NCBI GenBank assembly: GCA_029975165.1
Contig: JARKPR010000085.1
Location: 143,033-207,032 of the forward strand
Direction: 5' to 3'
Origin: Selenomonadales bacterium
Lineage (GTDB): Bacteria > Bacillota > Negativicutes > Sporomusales > UBA7701
Length of the DNA: 64,000 nucleotides
The notes below the pieces were generated by a model, which saw only the letters and a program-made list of their open reading frames with translations, did not search any database and was not told the DNA's origin. Each line of letters begins with the position of its first letter. The first letter of the stretch is position 1. A program made the position numbers and the translations under genes. Below are positions 17,653 through 25,811 of this stretch, piece after piece.

Positions 17653-18214
17653 CGCCGTCGCCATGGCCCACCGTCTGCTGGCGGACAAGCTGGCAACCGC
17701 CCGGACGGTGGTGGACGCCACCGCCGGCAACGGCCGCGACACCCTTTTCCTGGCGGCGAATACCCCGGGAGATGCCGTCGTCTGGGCCTTCGACCGGCAG
17801 CAGGCGGCCCTCGACAACACCGCCCGGCTGCTGGCCGAACACGGCCTCGGCGGCAAATGCCGCCTGGTCGCCGACTGCCACAGCCGGCTGGGCGACTATG
17901 TCTCCGGTCCGGTGGATGCGGCCATGTTCAACCTCGGCTACCTCCCCGGCGGCGACCACGGTTTCACCACCTGCGCCGCCTCCACCGTCGCCGCCCTCGG
18001 CTGCCTTACCGGCCTGCTGGCGCCCGGGGGCCTCGTCACCGTCGTCGCCTATCACGGCCACCCGGCCGGCTGCGAGGAAAACGCCGCGGTAGCCGAATAC
18101 CTGGCCAAGCTCCCTCAGACTGCCTTCGCCGTCGCCGCCTGGCGGATGCTCAACCAGCGGAACCGGCCGCCCATCCTATACATAATCGGCAGAACAGGGA
18201 GGGAAACGGCGTGA
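17639..18214 (+). CDS. YtqB/MnmM-type class I SAM methyltransferase
   Basis: A 191-residue Rossmann-fold methyltransferase of the 'rRNA methylase' family (YtqB). Motif I is VVDATAGNGRDTLFLA and motif IV is MFNLGYLPGGDH. In B. subtilis the homologue is reported to be MnmM, which completes the mnm5s2U34 modification of tRNA; transferring that function here is an inference. ATG at 17639 overlaps nadK by 14 nt, and its stop overlaps the argR start, so all three are coupled. Confidence 0.85.
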   Translation: MTIANAVAMAHRLLADKLATARTVVDATAGNGRDTLFLAANTPGDAVVWAFDRQQAALDNTARLLAEHGLGGKCRLVADCHSRLGDYVSGPVDAAMFNLGYLPGGDHGFTTCAASTVAALGCLTGLLAPGGLVTVVAYHGHPAGCEENAAVAEYLAKLPQTAFAVAAWRMLNQRNRPPILYIIGRTGRETA

Positions 18215-18660
18215 AAGCATCCCGCCACGCGCGCATCAAGGAGATCATCGACAGTCAGGCCGTGGAGACCCAGGAAGAACTGGCGGAAGCGCTGCGGAAA
18301 AAAGGCATCGAAGTCACCCAGGCCACCGTATCGCGCGACATAAAGGAACTCATGCTCATCAAGGTCCCCACCGGCGGGGGCCGCTACCGCTACGCCTTCC
18401 CGCCGGAACAGAACCTCGTGTTTTCGCAGTCCCGCCTGGAGCGGTCCTTCCAGGACTCGGTCGTCGCCATGGACCACAGCCTCAACATCATCGTCATCAG
18501 GACGGTGCCGGGCCTGGCCCAGGCCGTGGCCTACGCCGTCGACAGCACCCGCTGGCCGGAGATCATCGGCACGGTCGGCGGCGACGACACCATCTTCGTC
18601 GTTGTCAAGCCGCCCGAAGCAACGGGCGAAGTGCTGGCAAGGTTTCGGGCCCTGATGTAG
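18211..18660 (+). CDS. argR: Arginine repressor ArgR/AhrC
   Basis: A 149-residue hexameric regulator of arginine metabolism. The N-terminal winged helix-turn-helix has RHARIKEIIDSQAVETQEELAEAL and QATVSRDIKELMLIKV; the C-terminal oligomerisation and arginine-binding domain has GTVGGDDTIFVV. The start is the GTG at 18211 after GGGAGGGAAACGGC. The context tlyA-nadK-argR-recN is conserved across Firmicutes. No arg genes lie in the window, so targets are elsewhere. Confidence 0.96.
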   Translation: MKASRHARIKEIIDSQAVETQEELAEALRKKGIEVTQATVSRDIKELMLIKVPTGGGRYRYAFPPEQNLVFSQSRLERSFQDSVVAMDHSLNIIVIRTVPGLAQAVAYAVDSTRWPEIIGTVGGDDTIFVVVKPPEATGEVLARFRALM

Positions 18661-18680
18661 CGCAGGGGAGGGGACTCGCG

Positions 18681-20390
18681 ATGCTGAAGTCGCTCACCGT
18701 CACTAATTTCGCTCTCATCGAACAGGCCGGCGTGGAATTCGCCGGCGGCCTCAACGTGCTGACCGGCGAGACAGGCGCCGGCAAATCCATCCTCGTCGAC
18801 GCCCTCACCACTCTGCTCGGCAGCCGCGCCGACCGCGAGGCTATCCGCAGCGGCTGCGAATCCTTCCGGGTCGAAGCCGTGTTCGACATCGCCGCCAACG
18901 CCGGCGTCAAAGCTATCCTCGACGACCAGGACATACCCCTCGACGACGGCGCCACCCTCATTCTCAGCCGGTTCCTGTCGCGGCAGGGCAAAACGGCCAT
19001 CCTCGCCAACGGCTGCCATGTCACCGTGGGCGTGCTGCGCCAGATCGGCGAGGGCCTCGTCGACATCCACGGCCAGCACGAGCACCAGGCCCTGCTGCGG
19101 CCCGAAGCCCATCTGGCGATGATCGATTCCTTTCTGCCGCCCGCCGGCCGGGAAACGCTCGCACGCTACCGCCGCCTGTACGCCTCCTGGAACGAACTCG
19201 GCGCCGCCCTGGCCCGCACCGAGAGCGACTCGCGCGAACGCGCCCAGCGCCTCGACATGCTGGCCTGGCAGACAAAGGAGATCGCCGCCGCCGCCCTGCA
19301 GGCCGACGAAGAAGAACAACTGGCGGGCGACATCCGCATCCTCGGCAATGCCGAAAAGATCGTCAGCGCCGTCAACCGGGTTTACGGACTGCTTGCCGAA
19401 GGCGGCAGAGGCTCGGGCGGTGTCCTGTCCGACCTCGCCGACTGCCGCAAGGAACTGGAAATAGCGGCCAGGTTCGACCCCGCCCTCGAAGCGAAAATGG
19501 CCGTCATCAGCGACACGCTTTACCAGCTCGAAGACATCGCCGCCGAGCTCGGCAACTACCGGGAAAATGTCGAATTCGACCCCGGCCGCCTCGCCAAGCT
19601 GCAGGAACGGATGGACATCATCCACGGCCTAAAGCGCAAGTACGGCGCCACGGTCGCCGCCGTCCTCGCCTATCACCGCCAGGCGGCCGCCGAGCTTGCC
19701 GACATCACCAATTACGAAGAACGGCTGGCCGCCCTGACCGCCGAGCGGGCCGCGGTCGAAAAAGACCTCGCCCAGGCGGCCGGCGGGCTCGACACGGTGC
19801 GCCGCGCCACGGCTGCCGGGCTGGCGGACAAGATCCGCGCGCACCTCGCCGACCTCGGCATGCCCCACGCCGCCTTCCTTATCGACATCAAGGCCCCGGC
19901 CCGCTTCACGCCCGCCGGCAGCGAAGCGGCCGCGCTGTTCTCCGCCAACCCCGGCGAGGAAGCCAAGCCGCTCGCCAAGGTCGCCTCCGGGGGCGAGCTG
20001 TCCCGCATCGCCCTGGCCATCAAAACGGTCGCGGCCAGTGCAGGCGGCGTCGGCACGATGATCTTCGACGAAGTCGACGCCGGCATCGGCGGCCAGACCG
20101 CCCGCATGGTGGCGGAAAAAATCGCCCTCGTGTCCGTCGACAAGCAGGTGCTGTGCGTCACTCACCTGCCGCAGGTCGCCGCCATGGCCGACCGCCACCT
20201 GGCGGTGGAAAAGCACGTCGCCGGCGACCGCACCCAGACCGTCGTCCGCATCCTCGACGGCCCGGCCCACCGCCGCGAAGTCACCAGGATGATATCTGGC
20301 GACAACATGACCCAGGCCGCCCTCGACAATGCCGCGGAAATGATTAATTCCGCACAGCTAAGCAAAGAAAAGTGGAAAAATAAAGCGTAA
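18681..20390 (+). CDS. recN: DNA repair protein RecN
   Basis: An SMC-like ATPase of double-strand break repair, 569 residues. Walker A GETGAGKS at 29-36, long coiled-coil arms in the middle, the ABC signature VASGGELSRIALAIKT and Walker B MIFDEVDAGIGG near the C-terminus, then CVTHLPQVAAMADRHL. ATG start after GCAGGGGAGGGGACTCGCG. An imperfect hairpin begins at the stop codon (20384-20405). In Bacillus recN is DNA-damage induced; no obvious LexA box is seen just upstream because the gene follows argR by 20 nt. Confidence 0.97.
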   Translation: MLKSLTVTNFALIEQAGVEFAGGLNVLTGETGAGKSILVDALTTLLGSRADREAIRSGCESFRVEAVFDIAANAGVKAILDDQDIPLDDGATLILSRFLSRQGKTAILANGCHVTVGVLRQIGEGLVDIHGQHEHQALLRPEAHLAMIDSFLPPAGRETLARYRRLYASWNELGAALARTESDSRERAQRLDMLAWQTKEIAAAALQADEEEQLAGDIRILGNAEKIVSAVNRVYGLLAEGGRGSGGVLSDLADCRKELEIAARFDPALEAKMAVISDTLYQLEDIAAELGNYRENVEFDPGRLAKLQERMDIIHGLKRKYGATVAAVLAYHRQAAAELADITNYEERLAALTAERAAVEKDLAQAAGGLDTVRRATAAGLADKIRAHLADLGMPHAAFLIDIKAPARFTPAGSEAAALFSANPGEEAKPLAKVASGGELSRIALAIKTVAASAGGVGTMIFDEVDAGIGGQTARMVAEKIALVSVDKQVLCVTHLPQVAAMADRHLAVEKHVAGDRTQTVVRILDGPAHRREVTRMISGDNMTQAALDNAAEMINSAQLSKEKWKNKA

Positions 20391-20405
20391 GCATGAGCTT
20401 GCGCT
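20384..20405 (+). terminator. Possible hairpin after recN
   Basis: AGCGTAAGC and GCTTGCGCT pair (one G-U) around ATGA and overlap the recN stop. The downstream T-tract is poor, so termination is uncertain. Confidence 0.3.
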
Positions 20406-20473
20406 ACTTATTTAGTATTTTATCGACAAAATAGACCACCAAGGCAATATATGCTACATATTCCGGAATAATC

Positions 20474-20488
20474 CCCGAAAATTTCGGG
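20474..20488. repeat. Perfect palindrome upstream of spoIVB
   Basis: CCCGAAA-A-TTTCGGG, seven-base arms around one base, 63 nt before the spoIVB start in a 160-nt intergenic gap. It could be a protein-binding site. No clear sigma-F/G promoter was found in the gap. Confidence 0.4.
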
Positions 20489-20550
20489 CACCTTTACTGT
20501 GCGGGTAAAGTTGCTCCCGAAAAAAAGCGTACTCGGGGTGATGACGGAAG

Positions 20551-21924
20551 ATGTCAGGCATGAGTTGTCGCGCAAAGCTTGGCTTGCTGCTCGCCGTCCT
20601 GATCGTCGTTTTTTGCTTTTCCCCCCAGTTTCGCGCCGTCTACCAGCTGCCCCCGCACCTGCGCATCATCGAAGGCGAAACCGCCAGCCTCGTCGTCGGC
20701 TTTCCCTGGACGATGACGGTAAACCAGGACAAGACGGTGCGGCTCCGTTCGCCGTACGGCGGCTTTTCCCGCCCGGTGTCGCTCGAGCCGGTCGGGCTCG
20801 GCCAGGCGACGCTCGAATTCAGGCTCCTCGGGCTCATCCCGGTGCGGACGGTGCAGGTTGATGTCCTGCCGACGCTCAAACTCGTGCCGGGAGGCCATTC
20901 CATCGGCGTCGTCCTCCATTCTCAGGGCGTCATCGTCGTCGGCCATTCCCCCGTCACTGCCGGCGACGGGCAAAGCCGCACCCCCGCCAAGGACGCCGGC
21001 ATACTGATCGGCGACGTCATCCTCAGCATCAACGGCATACCGGTCACCAGCGACAGCCAGGTCGCGGAGGTCATCGACGCCGGCGGCCACGGGAACCGGC
21101 CGCTCGACCTCCTGGTAAAGCGCGGGGAAAACCGCCTGACCATTACCCTGAAGCCGTTGTTCTGCCAGGATACCAGGCGCTATCGCATCGGCCTCTTCGT
21201 CCGCGACAGCGCCGCCGGCGTAGGCACGCTCACCTTCTACGAACCGCAAACGCACACCTACGGCGCGCTCGGCCACATAATAACCGACAGCGACACCAAT
21301 CAGCCCATCGACTGCAACCAGGGCAGGATCGTCCTCGCCACCGTCTCCGGCATCCAGCACGGCCGGCGCGGCCAACCGGGCGAAAAGATCGGCGTTTTCA
21401 TCGAAGAGGACCAAGTTCTCGGCAGCATCGAAAAAAATACCCCCTTCGGCATATACGGACAGCTTTCCGCCTATCCGCCGCAAAACATGTACGCCGCCGG
21501 CATACCGGTCGCATCCATGAGCCAGGTAGAACTGGGGCCGGCCGAACTCTTGACCGTGGTCGACGGCCAGCAGATCGAGCGGTTCGCCATCGAGATCCAG
21601 AAGGTCAATCTCCAGGATACGCCCGAGGGCAAAGGCCTGGTCATCAAAATAACCGACCCGCGCCTCATCGAGCGGACCGGCGGCATCGTGCAGGGGATGA
21701 GCGGCAGCCCCATCCTCCAAAACGGCAAAATAATCGGCGCCGTGACCCATGTTTTCGTCCACGACCCGACCCGCGGCTACGGGTGTTTCGTCGACTGGAT
21801 GCTGATGGAGAGCGGCTTGATCCCCCGCAGGGAACGGCAATCGGCCAGGAGGCTGTTCACGCTTTCTGGCCCTTTCTTCCGCCCCGGACCGCCATTTTCA
21901 TACTTTTTGCGGGGCGCGGCATAA
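20551..21924 (+). CDS. spoIVB: SpoIVB serine peptidase
   Basis: Forespore-secreted S55 peptidase that signals across the intermembrane space to activate pro-sigma-K processing in Bacillus. 457 residues: an N-terminal membrane anchor (~9-25), a PDZ domain with KDAGILIGDVILSINGIPV, and the peptidase domain with H242 (GHIITD) and the GMSGS serine motif at 382-386. ATG at 20551 with GGGGTG upstream; a second ATG at 20560 is possible. The last ~30 residues are an Arg/Pro-rich tail longer than usual. spo0A follows, as in all spore formers. Confidence 0.96.
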   Translation: MSGMSCRAKLGLLLAVLIVVFCFSPQFRAVYQLPPHLRIIEGETASLVVGFPWTMTVNQDKTVRLRSPYGGFSRPVSLEPVGLGQATLEFRLLGLIPVRTVQVDVLPTLKLVPGGHSIGVVLHSQGVIVVGHSPVTAGDGQSRTPAKDAGILIGDVILSINGIPVTSDSQVAEVIDAGGHGNRPLDLLVKRGENRLTITLKPLFCQDTRRYRIGLFVRDSAAGVGTLTFYEPQTHTYGALGHIITDSDTNQPIDCNQGRIVLATVSGIQHGRRGQPGEKIGVFIEEDQVLGSIEKNTPFGIYGQLSAYPPQNMYAAGIPVASMSQVELGPAELLTVVDGQQIERFAIEIQKVNLQDTPEGKGLVIKITDPRLIERTGGIVQGMSGSPILQNGKIIGAVTHVFVHDPTRGYGCFVDWMLMESGLIPRRERQSARRLFTLSGPFFRPGPPFSYFLRGAA

Positions 21925-21959
21925 AAATAATAAAAATTTGGATTTTTTTTCCAGACGAG

Positions 21960-21986
21960 GAAGGATATGTCGCGTTAATGTCGAAT
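21960..21986 (+). promoter_or_regulatory. Candidate sigma-H promoter of spo0A
   Basis: GAAGGATAT (21960-21968), 11 nt, then GTCGAAT (21980-21986). It matches the sigma-H consensus RnAGGAwww-N11/12-RnnGAATww at every position except the last. This fits the sporulation-induced Ps promoter of spo0A known in Bacillus. The start codon is about 38 nt downstream. Confidence 0.6.
21979..21985 (+). promoter_or_regulatory. Spo0A box (0A box)
   Basis: TGTCGAA, a perfect match to the TGNCGAA 0A box, overlapping the -10 region of the sigma-H promoter candidate. Suggests direct autoregulation of spo0A. A seven-base site can occur by chance. Confidence 0.5.
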
Positions 21987-22023
21987 TGTATTTTCCAGGA
22001 AAAAGGGCAGGGAGGATTATCTG

Positions 22024-22797
22024 ATGATGGTACGAGAGGCAATCAAGGTGGCAATTGCTGACGACAATCGCGATTTTGCGGAAATCATGCAGGAATGCCT
22101 GAATCAACAGCAGGACATCAACCTTGTTGGCGTCGCCTACAACGGGGAGGAGATGCTGACCCTCATCGATGACAAGAAGCCGGATGTCGTCATCCTGGAC
22201 ATCATCATGCCCCATCTCGACGGCATCGGGGTGCTGGAGCGGATCAGCGCCATGAGCGGAAAACGGCCTAAGGTGATCATGCTCACGGCCTTGGGCCAGG
22301 AAAATATAACCCAGCGGGTCGTCGAGCTGGGCGCCGATTACTACATACTGAAACCTTTCAACATGGAAGTGCTTATCAACCGCATCCGCCAGCTGGCCAA
22401 CGTCATCTCGTCGCAGCGCCCTGCCGCCACCCAGTCGATAAAGGCGCGGCCCCTCGACGTCGAGGTGACGAACATCATCCGCGAGATCGGCATACCGGCA
22501 CACATCAAAGGCTATCAGTACCTGCGCGACGCCATCATGATGATCATCAACGAAATCGAACTGCTCGGCGCCGTCACCAAGGTCCTTTACCCGATGATCG
22601 CCGAGAAATACGCCACTACCCCCAGCCGGGTCGAGCGGGCCATCCGCCACGCCATCGAAGTGGCCTGGAGCCGCGGCAACATGGACATGATCAACCGTTT
22701 GTTCGGCTACACCGTCAAGCTGGAGAAAGGCAAGCCCACCAATTCCGAATTCATGGCGATGATCGCCGACAAGCTGAGGATGGAGCTGCGCGCCTGA
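22024..22797 (+). CDS. spo0A: Sporulation master regulator Spo0A
   Basis: Response regulator whose phosphorylated form starts sporulation. 257 residues: receiver domain (acidic pocket IADDN, phospho-acceptor D59 in VVILDIIMP, conserved KPF lysine) and the Spo0A C-terminal DNA-binding domain with the helix-turn-helix [24 protein letters not shown] at 22024 (or 22027) follows GGAGG by 8 nt. The upstream gap carries a sigma-H-type promoter and 0A box. A strong inverted repeat follows the gene. Confidence 0.98.
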   Translation: MMVREAIKVAIADDNRDFAEIMQECLNQQQDINLVGVAYNGEEMLTLIDDKKPDVVILDIIMPHLDGIGVLERISAMSGKRPKVIMLTALGQENITQRVVELGADYYILKPFNMEVLINRIRQLANVISSQRPAATQSIKARPLDVEVTNIIREIGIPAHIKGYQYLRDAIMMIINEIELLGAVTKVLYPMIAEKYATTPSRVERAIRHAIEVAWSRGNMDMINRLFGYTVKLEKGKPTNSEFMAMIADKLRMELRA

Positions 22798-22809
22798 CCG
22801 CGCACGCGA

Positions 22810-22855
22810 CGAGCCCTGCGCTTCCGGACAGCGAAGCGCAGGGCTCGTCTGCTTT
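22810..22855 (+). terminator. Terminator-like hairpin after spo0A
   Basis: A long near-perfect stem: CGAGCCCTGCGCTTC pairs with GAAGCGCAGGGCTCG around an 8-base loop, followed by TCTGCTTTAA. The stem is very strong but the T-tract is interrupted. Confidence 0.65.
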
Positions 22856-22869
22856 AAAAGGGAGAGCAG

Positions 22870-22898
22870 GCAGGATTTCGCCGTTCCAAAAGGAATAC
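22870..22898 (+). promoter_or_regulatory. Candidate sigma-H promoter for the P-loop gene
   Basis: GCAGGATTT (22870-22878), 11 nt, then AAGGAATAC. It agrees with RnAGGAwww-N11-RnnGAATww except for the last base. It lies 48 nt before the start of the P-loop NTPase gene. Confidence 0.45.
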
Positions 22899-22945
22899 AC
22901 TATATAGGCCGCTAGAAATGACGCCGGTCGGAATGGAGTGATACG

Positions 22946-23632
22946 ATGCAGGCAACCAGGGAACTTTTAGCGCAAGGCCCCCGCATAAAAGTGTTCGTCG
23001 GCGAATTCGGCAGCGGCAAGACCGAACTGGCGGTCAATTACTCCCTCCAGCTCAAACAGCTCGGCCACCAGACGGCCATCGTCGACATCGATCTCGTCAA
23101 ACCCTACTTCCGGACGCGGGAGAACAGGTCGCTGCTCGAAGAACGCGGCGTGCTCGTCGTGGCCCCGGATCGCAAGCTGGCCCATTCCGACCTGCCGATA
23201 ATGCCGGAAAATCTCACGCGGATACTGTACGACGACCAGTATCAGGTCGTGATGGACGTGGGCGGCGGCGAGTCGGCCATCGTCCTCGGCCAGCTCAACC
23301 GCAAGTTCGACGAAAATCCCTACCAGGCCTGGCTGGTCGTCAACACCCGCCGGCCGTTCACCAACACGCCGGCGGCCATCGTCGACGTCTGCCGCCGGAT
23401 CGAGCGGGTCTCGCGCCTCACCGTGTCGGGGGTCGTAAGCAACACCAACCTGGCGGGCGAAACGACCGCCGCCCATATCTACGAAGGGCTGGCCGTCACC
23501 GAGCAGGCCGCCGGTCTGCTGGGGCTGCCGATAAAATGGGTGGTCGCACCCGAGTGGCTGGCCGCCGAGGTCAAGGTGGCTTATCCTCTGTTTGTGCTGA
23601 AACCCTATACTCAATATCCTTGGATGGGTTAA
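22946..23632 (+). CDS. P-loop NTPase of the SIMIBI (ParA/Mrp/CobB-like) type, function unknown
   Basis: A 228-residue protein with Walker A GEFGSGKTE at 19-27, a switch-like VDIDLVKPYFRTRENR, and VVMDVGGGESA as a Walker B-type segment. The size and VVNTRRPFTNTPAAI / GVVSNTNLAGETT blocks suggest a nucleotide-dependent switch or scaffold, not an ABC or AAA+ protein. I do not recognise a named family. It follows spo0A in its own transcription unit with a sigma-H-like promoter, so a role in early sporulation or stationary phase is a testable guess. ATG after GGAATGGAGTGATACG. Confidence 0.75.
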   Translation: MQATRELLAQGPRIKVFVGEFGSGKTELAVNYSLQLKQLGHQTAIVDIDLVKPYFRTRENRSLLEERGVLVVAPDRKLAHSDLPIMPENLTRILYDDQYQVVMDVGGGESAIVLGQLNRKFDENPYQAWLVVNTRRPFTNTPAAIVDVCRRIERVSRLTVSGVVSNTNLAGETTAAHIYEGLAVTEQAAGLLGLPIKWVVAPEWLAAEVKVAYPLFVLKPYTQYPWMG

Positions 23633-23757
23633 TGCAGTTTCATCCGCAGGTATTGCGCCAGCGTGCGCCGCTCGCCGCCCAACATTGTCAGGAAGCGGCG
23701 GAAGTCCCTGGCCCGGCCGCTGAAATACAGGCCGCGCGCGGTGATGACGATATGCAT
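23629..23757 (-). CDS. Hypothetical 42-residue protein, likely sporulation-controlled
   Basis: A minus-strand ORF running from the ATG at 23757 to the TAA at 23629, tail to tail with the P-loop gene (stop codons overlap). It reads MHIVITARGLYFSG, then RARDFRRFLTMLGGERR, ending RMKLH: small, very basic (about ten Arg/Lys), amphipathic. A strong ribosome site (GAGGAGGG) lies 8 nt upstream. Further upstream is a good sigma-E-like promoter. The plus-strand frame through the same region lacks these features. No family recognised. Confidence 0.65.
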   Translation of the reverse strand: MHIVITARGLYFSGRARDFRRFLTMLGGERRTLAQYLRMKLH

Positions 23758-23778
23758 GGGACGTCCCTCCTCTGGGCG

Positions 23779-23809
23779 TAATATATGCACGGGGAGGGAA
23801 CTATTATTC
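23779..23809 (-). promoter_or_regulatory. Candidate sigma-E promoter for the minus-strand 42-residue ORF
   Basis: On the minus strand GAATAAT (23809-23803), 15 nt, CATATATT (23787-23780). Compared with KMATATT-N14/15-CATACAHT this is 6 of 7 and 7 of 8. The start codon is about 22 nt downstream of the -10. Confidence 0.5.
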
Positions 23810-23816
23810 CATACAG

Positions 23817-23999
23817 GCGACTCGCTATAAAGTCCATCTGCTGCGTTGCTCCTCAGATGCTTGCTAGCGTACGTTCCGAGTACGCGTCGCGGCGTGATCG
23901 AGTAACCTGCGTTTCGCAGATATACAACCGCAAGGAATTATAGTAGTCAAGCTGCTACGAACACGGTTGCCTTGCATCTGGAGCTTTCTAGCGAGTCGC
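23817..23999. repeat. Long-hairpin intergenic repeat, copy A
   Basis: About 183 nt bounded by perfect 10-bp inverted arms, GCGACTCGCT and AGCGAGTCGC, with further imperfect pairing inward (ATAAAG..CATCTG against CATCTGGAGCTTTCT). Inside, 23858-23890 holds a 33-nt core identical to one in copy C, itself a small hairpin (GCGTAC / GTACGC). No ORF. It fills the gap between the minus-strand small gene and the NUDIX gene. Confidence 0.7.
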
Positions 24000-24027
24000 T
24001 CTCAAATATATTCCAGGAGGCACAAAA

Positions 24028-24555
24028 ATGACCGACCTTACCGAGAAGCAGATATCCTCGCAGACGGTGTTCACCGGCAAGATACTGACCATCTGCAACG
24101 ACAAAGTGCGCCTGCCCAACGGCCATGAGGCCACGCGCGAGGTTGTCAGGCATCCGGGCGCGGTGGCTGTCGTCCCCGTCACCGCCGCCGGCGACGTCAT
24201 TCTCGTGCGCCAGTACCGCTACCCCGTCGCCCAGAAGCTGCTGGAAGTGCCGGCCGGCAAGCTCGACAAAGGCGAGCGGCCGGACGCGTGCGCCCGCCGC
24301 GAGCTCGAGGAAGAAACGGGCTACCGGGCGGGGCGGCTGGAGCACCTGGCCACCTATTACAGCGCGCCGGGCTTCACCGACGAGATCATGCACCTCTACC
24401 TGGCGCGCGACCTCGTCCCGACGGCCCAGAACCCCGACGACGACGAATTCGTCTACATAGAGCAGTACACTGCCGCCCAGATCAAGGAGCTGCTGGCCGC
24501 TAAAAAGATTGTCGACGCCAAAACGCTCATCGGCCTGCTGATGGCCGGGTATTGA
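24028..24555 (+). CDS. nudF: NUDIX hydrolase, ADP-ribose pyrophosphatase type
   Basis: A 175-residue NUDIX enzyme, most like B. subtilis NudF/YqkG, which hydrolyses ADP-ribose to AMP and ribose 5-phosphate. The Nudix box G-x5-E-x7-REUxEExGU is intact (starting GKLDKGERPD and ending RRELEEETGY). Downstream, YSAPGFTDEIMHLYLA is typical of the ADP-ribose clade. ATG after CCAGGAGGCACAAAA. The next gene starts 2 nt after the stop. In Bacillus yqkG likewise lies near yqxK and spoIIM. Confidence 0.92.
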   Translation: MTDLTEKQISSQTVFTGKILTICNDKVRLPNGHEATREVVRHPGAVAVVPVTAAGDVILVRQYRYPVAQKLLEVPAGKLDKGERPDACARRELEEETGYRAGRLEHLATYYSAPGFTDEIMHLYLARDLVPTAQNPDDDEFVYIEQYTAAQIKELLAAKKIVDAKTLIGLLMAGY

Positions 24556-24557
24556 CC

Positions 24558-25745
24558 ATGCAGACGGCTTTCGCCGATCTCCATATCCACGTCGGCTTGA
24601 GCGAGGGCGGCCAATGGGTCAAGATCCCCACCTCGAACCGCCTGACCCTCCGCAACGTCCTGGCCGAGGCCGCGGGCCGCAAAGGCCTGCAGATCATCGG
24701 CGTCGTCGACGCCCTCTCGCCTTTGGTGCGCGAAGACTTGACCCTGCTGGCGGCCGAAGGCCTGCTGACGCTGGACAGTCAGGGCGGCTACCGTTACGAT
24801 AACAAGCTGACCCTTCTCCTGGGAGCGGAGATCGAAACGAGCGAAACGGACGGCGGCATGGCCCATACGCTGATCTTCCTCCCCGACGTCGCCCTCATGG
24901 CCGCCTTCGCCGCCACGATGGGCCGGCACATCCGCAATATCCATATGAGCTCGCAGAACGCGCACATGCCGCTGGCCGGGCTCATCCGCACCGCCGCCCC
25001 GTTCGGGGCGCTCATCGTCGTCGCCCACGCCTTCACGCCCCATAAGGGCCTGTACGGCAGCTGCACGGCCCGTATGGCCAATATCCTCGGCGAGCGGGAG
25101 ATGGCGGCCGTGAACGCGGTCGAACTTGGTCTTAGCGCCGACAGCTCGCTTGCCGACCGCATCGGCGAACTGGCCTCGTACACCTTCGTCACCAATTCCG
25201 ACGCCCATTCCCTGGACAAGATCGCCCGCGAATACAATCAGCTCGCCATCGCGGACGCCACCTTCCAGGAGTGCGCCCTGGCTTTCGCCCGCCAGCGGGG
25301 GAGGGGGGTCACGGCCAACTATGGCCTCGACCCGCGCCTCGGCAAATACCATCGCACCTTCTGCGGCAAGTGCGGCTACTTCGACCCGGCCGGCGAAACC
25401 TTCACCGTCCGCTGCCCGCGCTGCGGCAGCGCCAAGATCGTCCGCGGCGTCTTCGACCGCATCGACGCCATCGCCGACTGGGCCGAGCCCCGCCATCCCG
25501 CCCACCGTCCGCCCTATTGCTCCCAAGTGCCCCTCAGCTTCATCCCCGGCGTCGGCCCCAAAGCGCTCGACAAGCTGCTGGCTGCCTTCGGCAGCGAGAT
25601 GAACGTCCTGCACCGCGCCGGCGCAAGCGAAATCAGACAGGTCGTCGGCGACAAAGCGGCCGCGGCCATCCTCGCCGCCCGGGCCGGCGAGGCGGCGATC
25701 ACCGCCGGCGGCGGCGGCACCTACGGACGGCTGGCGAAAAATTGA
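24558..25745 (+). CDS. Endonuclease Q family protein (PHP domain, YqxK-like)
   Basis: A 395-residue protein with an N-terminal PHP metal-dependent domain (ADLHIHVGLSEGG, and later NSDAH), a central zinc-binding module with CGKCGYFDPAGE and CPRCGSAKI, and a C-terminal helix-hairpin-helix region, FIPGVGPKALDKLLAAFGSE. EndoQ cuts DNA 5' of deaminated bases or abasic sites. I chose the ATG at 24558; a TTG at 24552 also precedes it in frame. Position between nudF and spoIIM matches the Bacillus yqxK locus. Repair of spore DNA is a reasonable but untested role. Confidence 0.88.
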   Translation: MQTAFADLHIHVGLSEGGQWVKIPTSNRLTLRNVLAEAAGRKGLQIIGVVDALSPLVREDLTLLAAEGLLTLDSQGGYRYDNKLTLLLGAEIETSETDGGMAHTLIFLPDVALMAAFAATMGRHIRNIHMSSQNAHMPLAGLIRTAAPFGALIVVAHAFTPHKGLYGSCTARMANILGEREMAAVNAVELGLSADSSLADRIGELASYTFVTNSDAHSLDKIAREYNQLAIADATFQECALAFARQRGRGVTANYGLDPRLGKYHRTFCGKCGYFDPAGETFTVRCPRCGSAKIVRGVFDRIDAIADWAEPRHPAHRPPYCSQVPLSFIPGVGPKALDKLLAAFGSEMNVLHRAGASEIRQVVGDKAAAAILAARAGEAAITAGGGGTYGRLAKN

Positions 25746-25754
25746 TGGACTAGA

Positions 25755-25783
25755 GTATAAAGCCTATCCTGCCGGCATACATT
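25755..25783 (+). promoter_or_regulatory. Sigma-E promoter candidate for spoIIM
   Basis: GTATAAA (25755-25761), 14 nt, CATACATT (25776-25783). The -10 is a perfect match to CATACAHT; the -35 keeps the central ATA. spoIIM is sigma-E controlled in Bacillus. Confidence 0.6.
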
Positions 25784-25811
25784 TTAGGAGTTGACAGCGG
25801 GAGGAAGGCGC

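Noticed and set aside
23536..23781. 81-residue plus-strand ORF overlapping the 42-residue minus gene
   Set aside because: Starts inside the P-loop gene in another frame; the minus-strand ORF has the promoter and ribosome site.
23817..23999. Copy A as a tRNA or riboswitch
   Set aside because: No tRNA arms and no known riboswitch core; the same core recurs at copy C, so it is an interspersed element.
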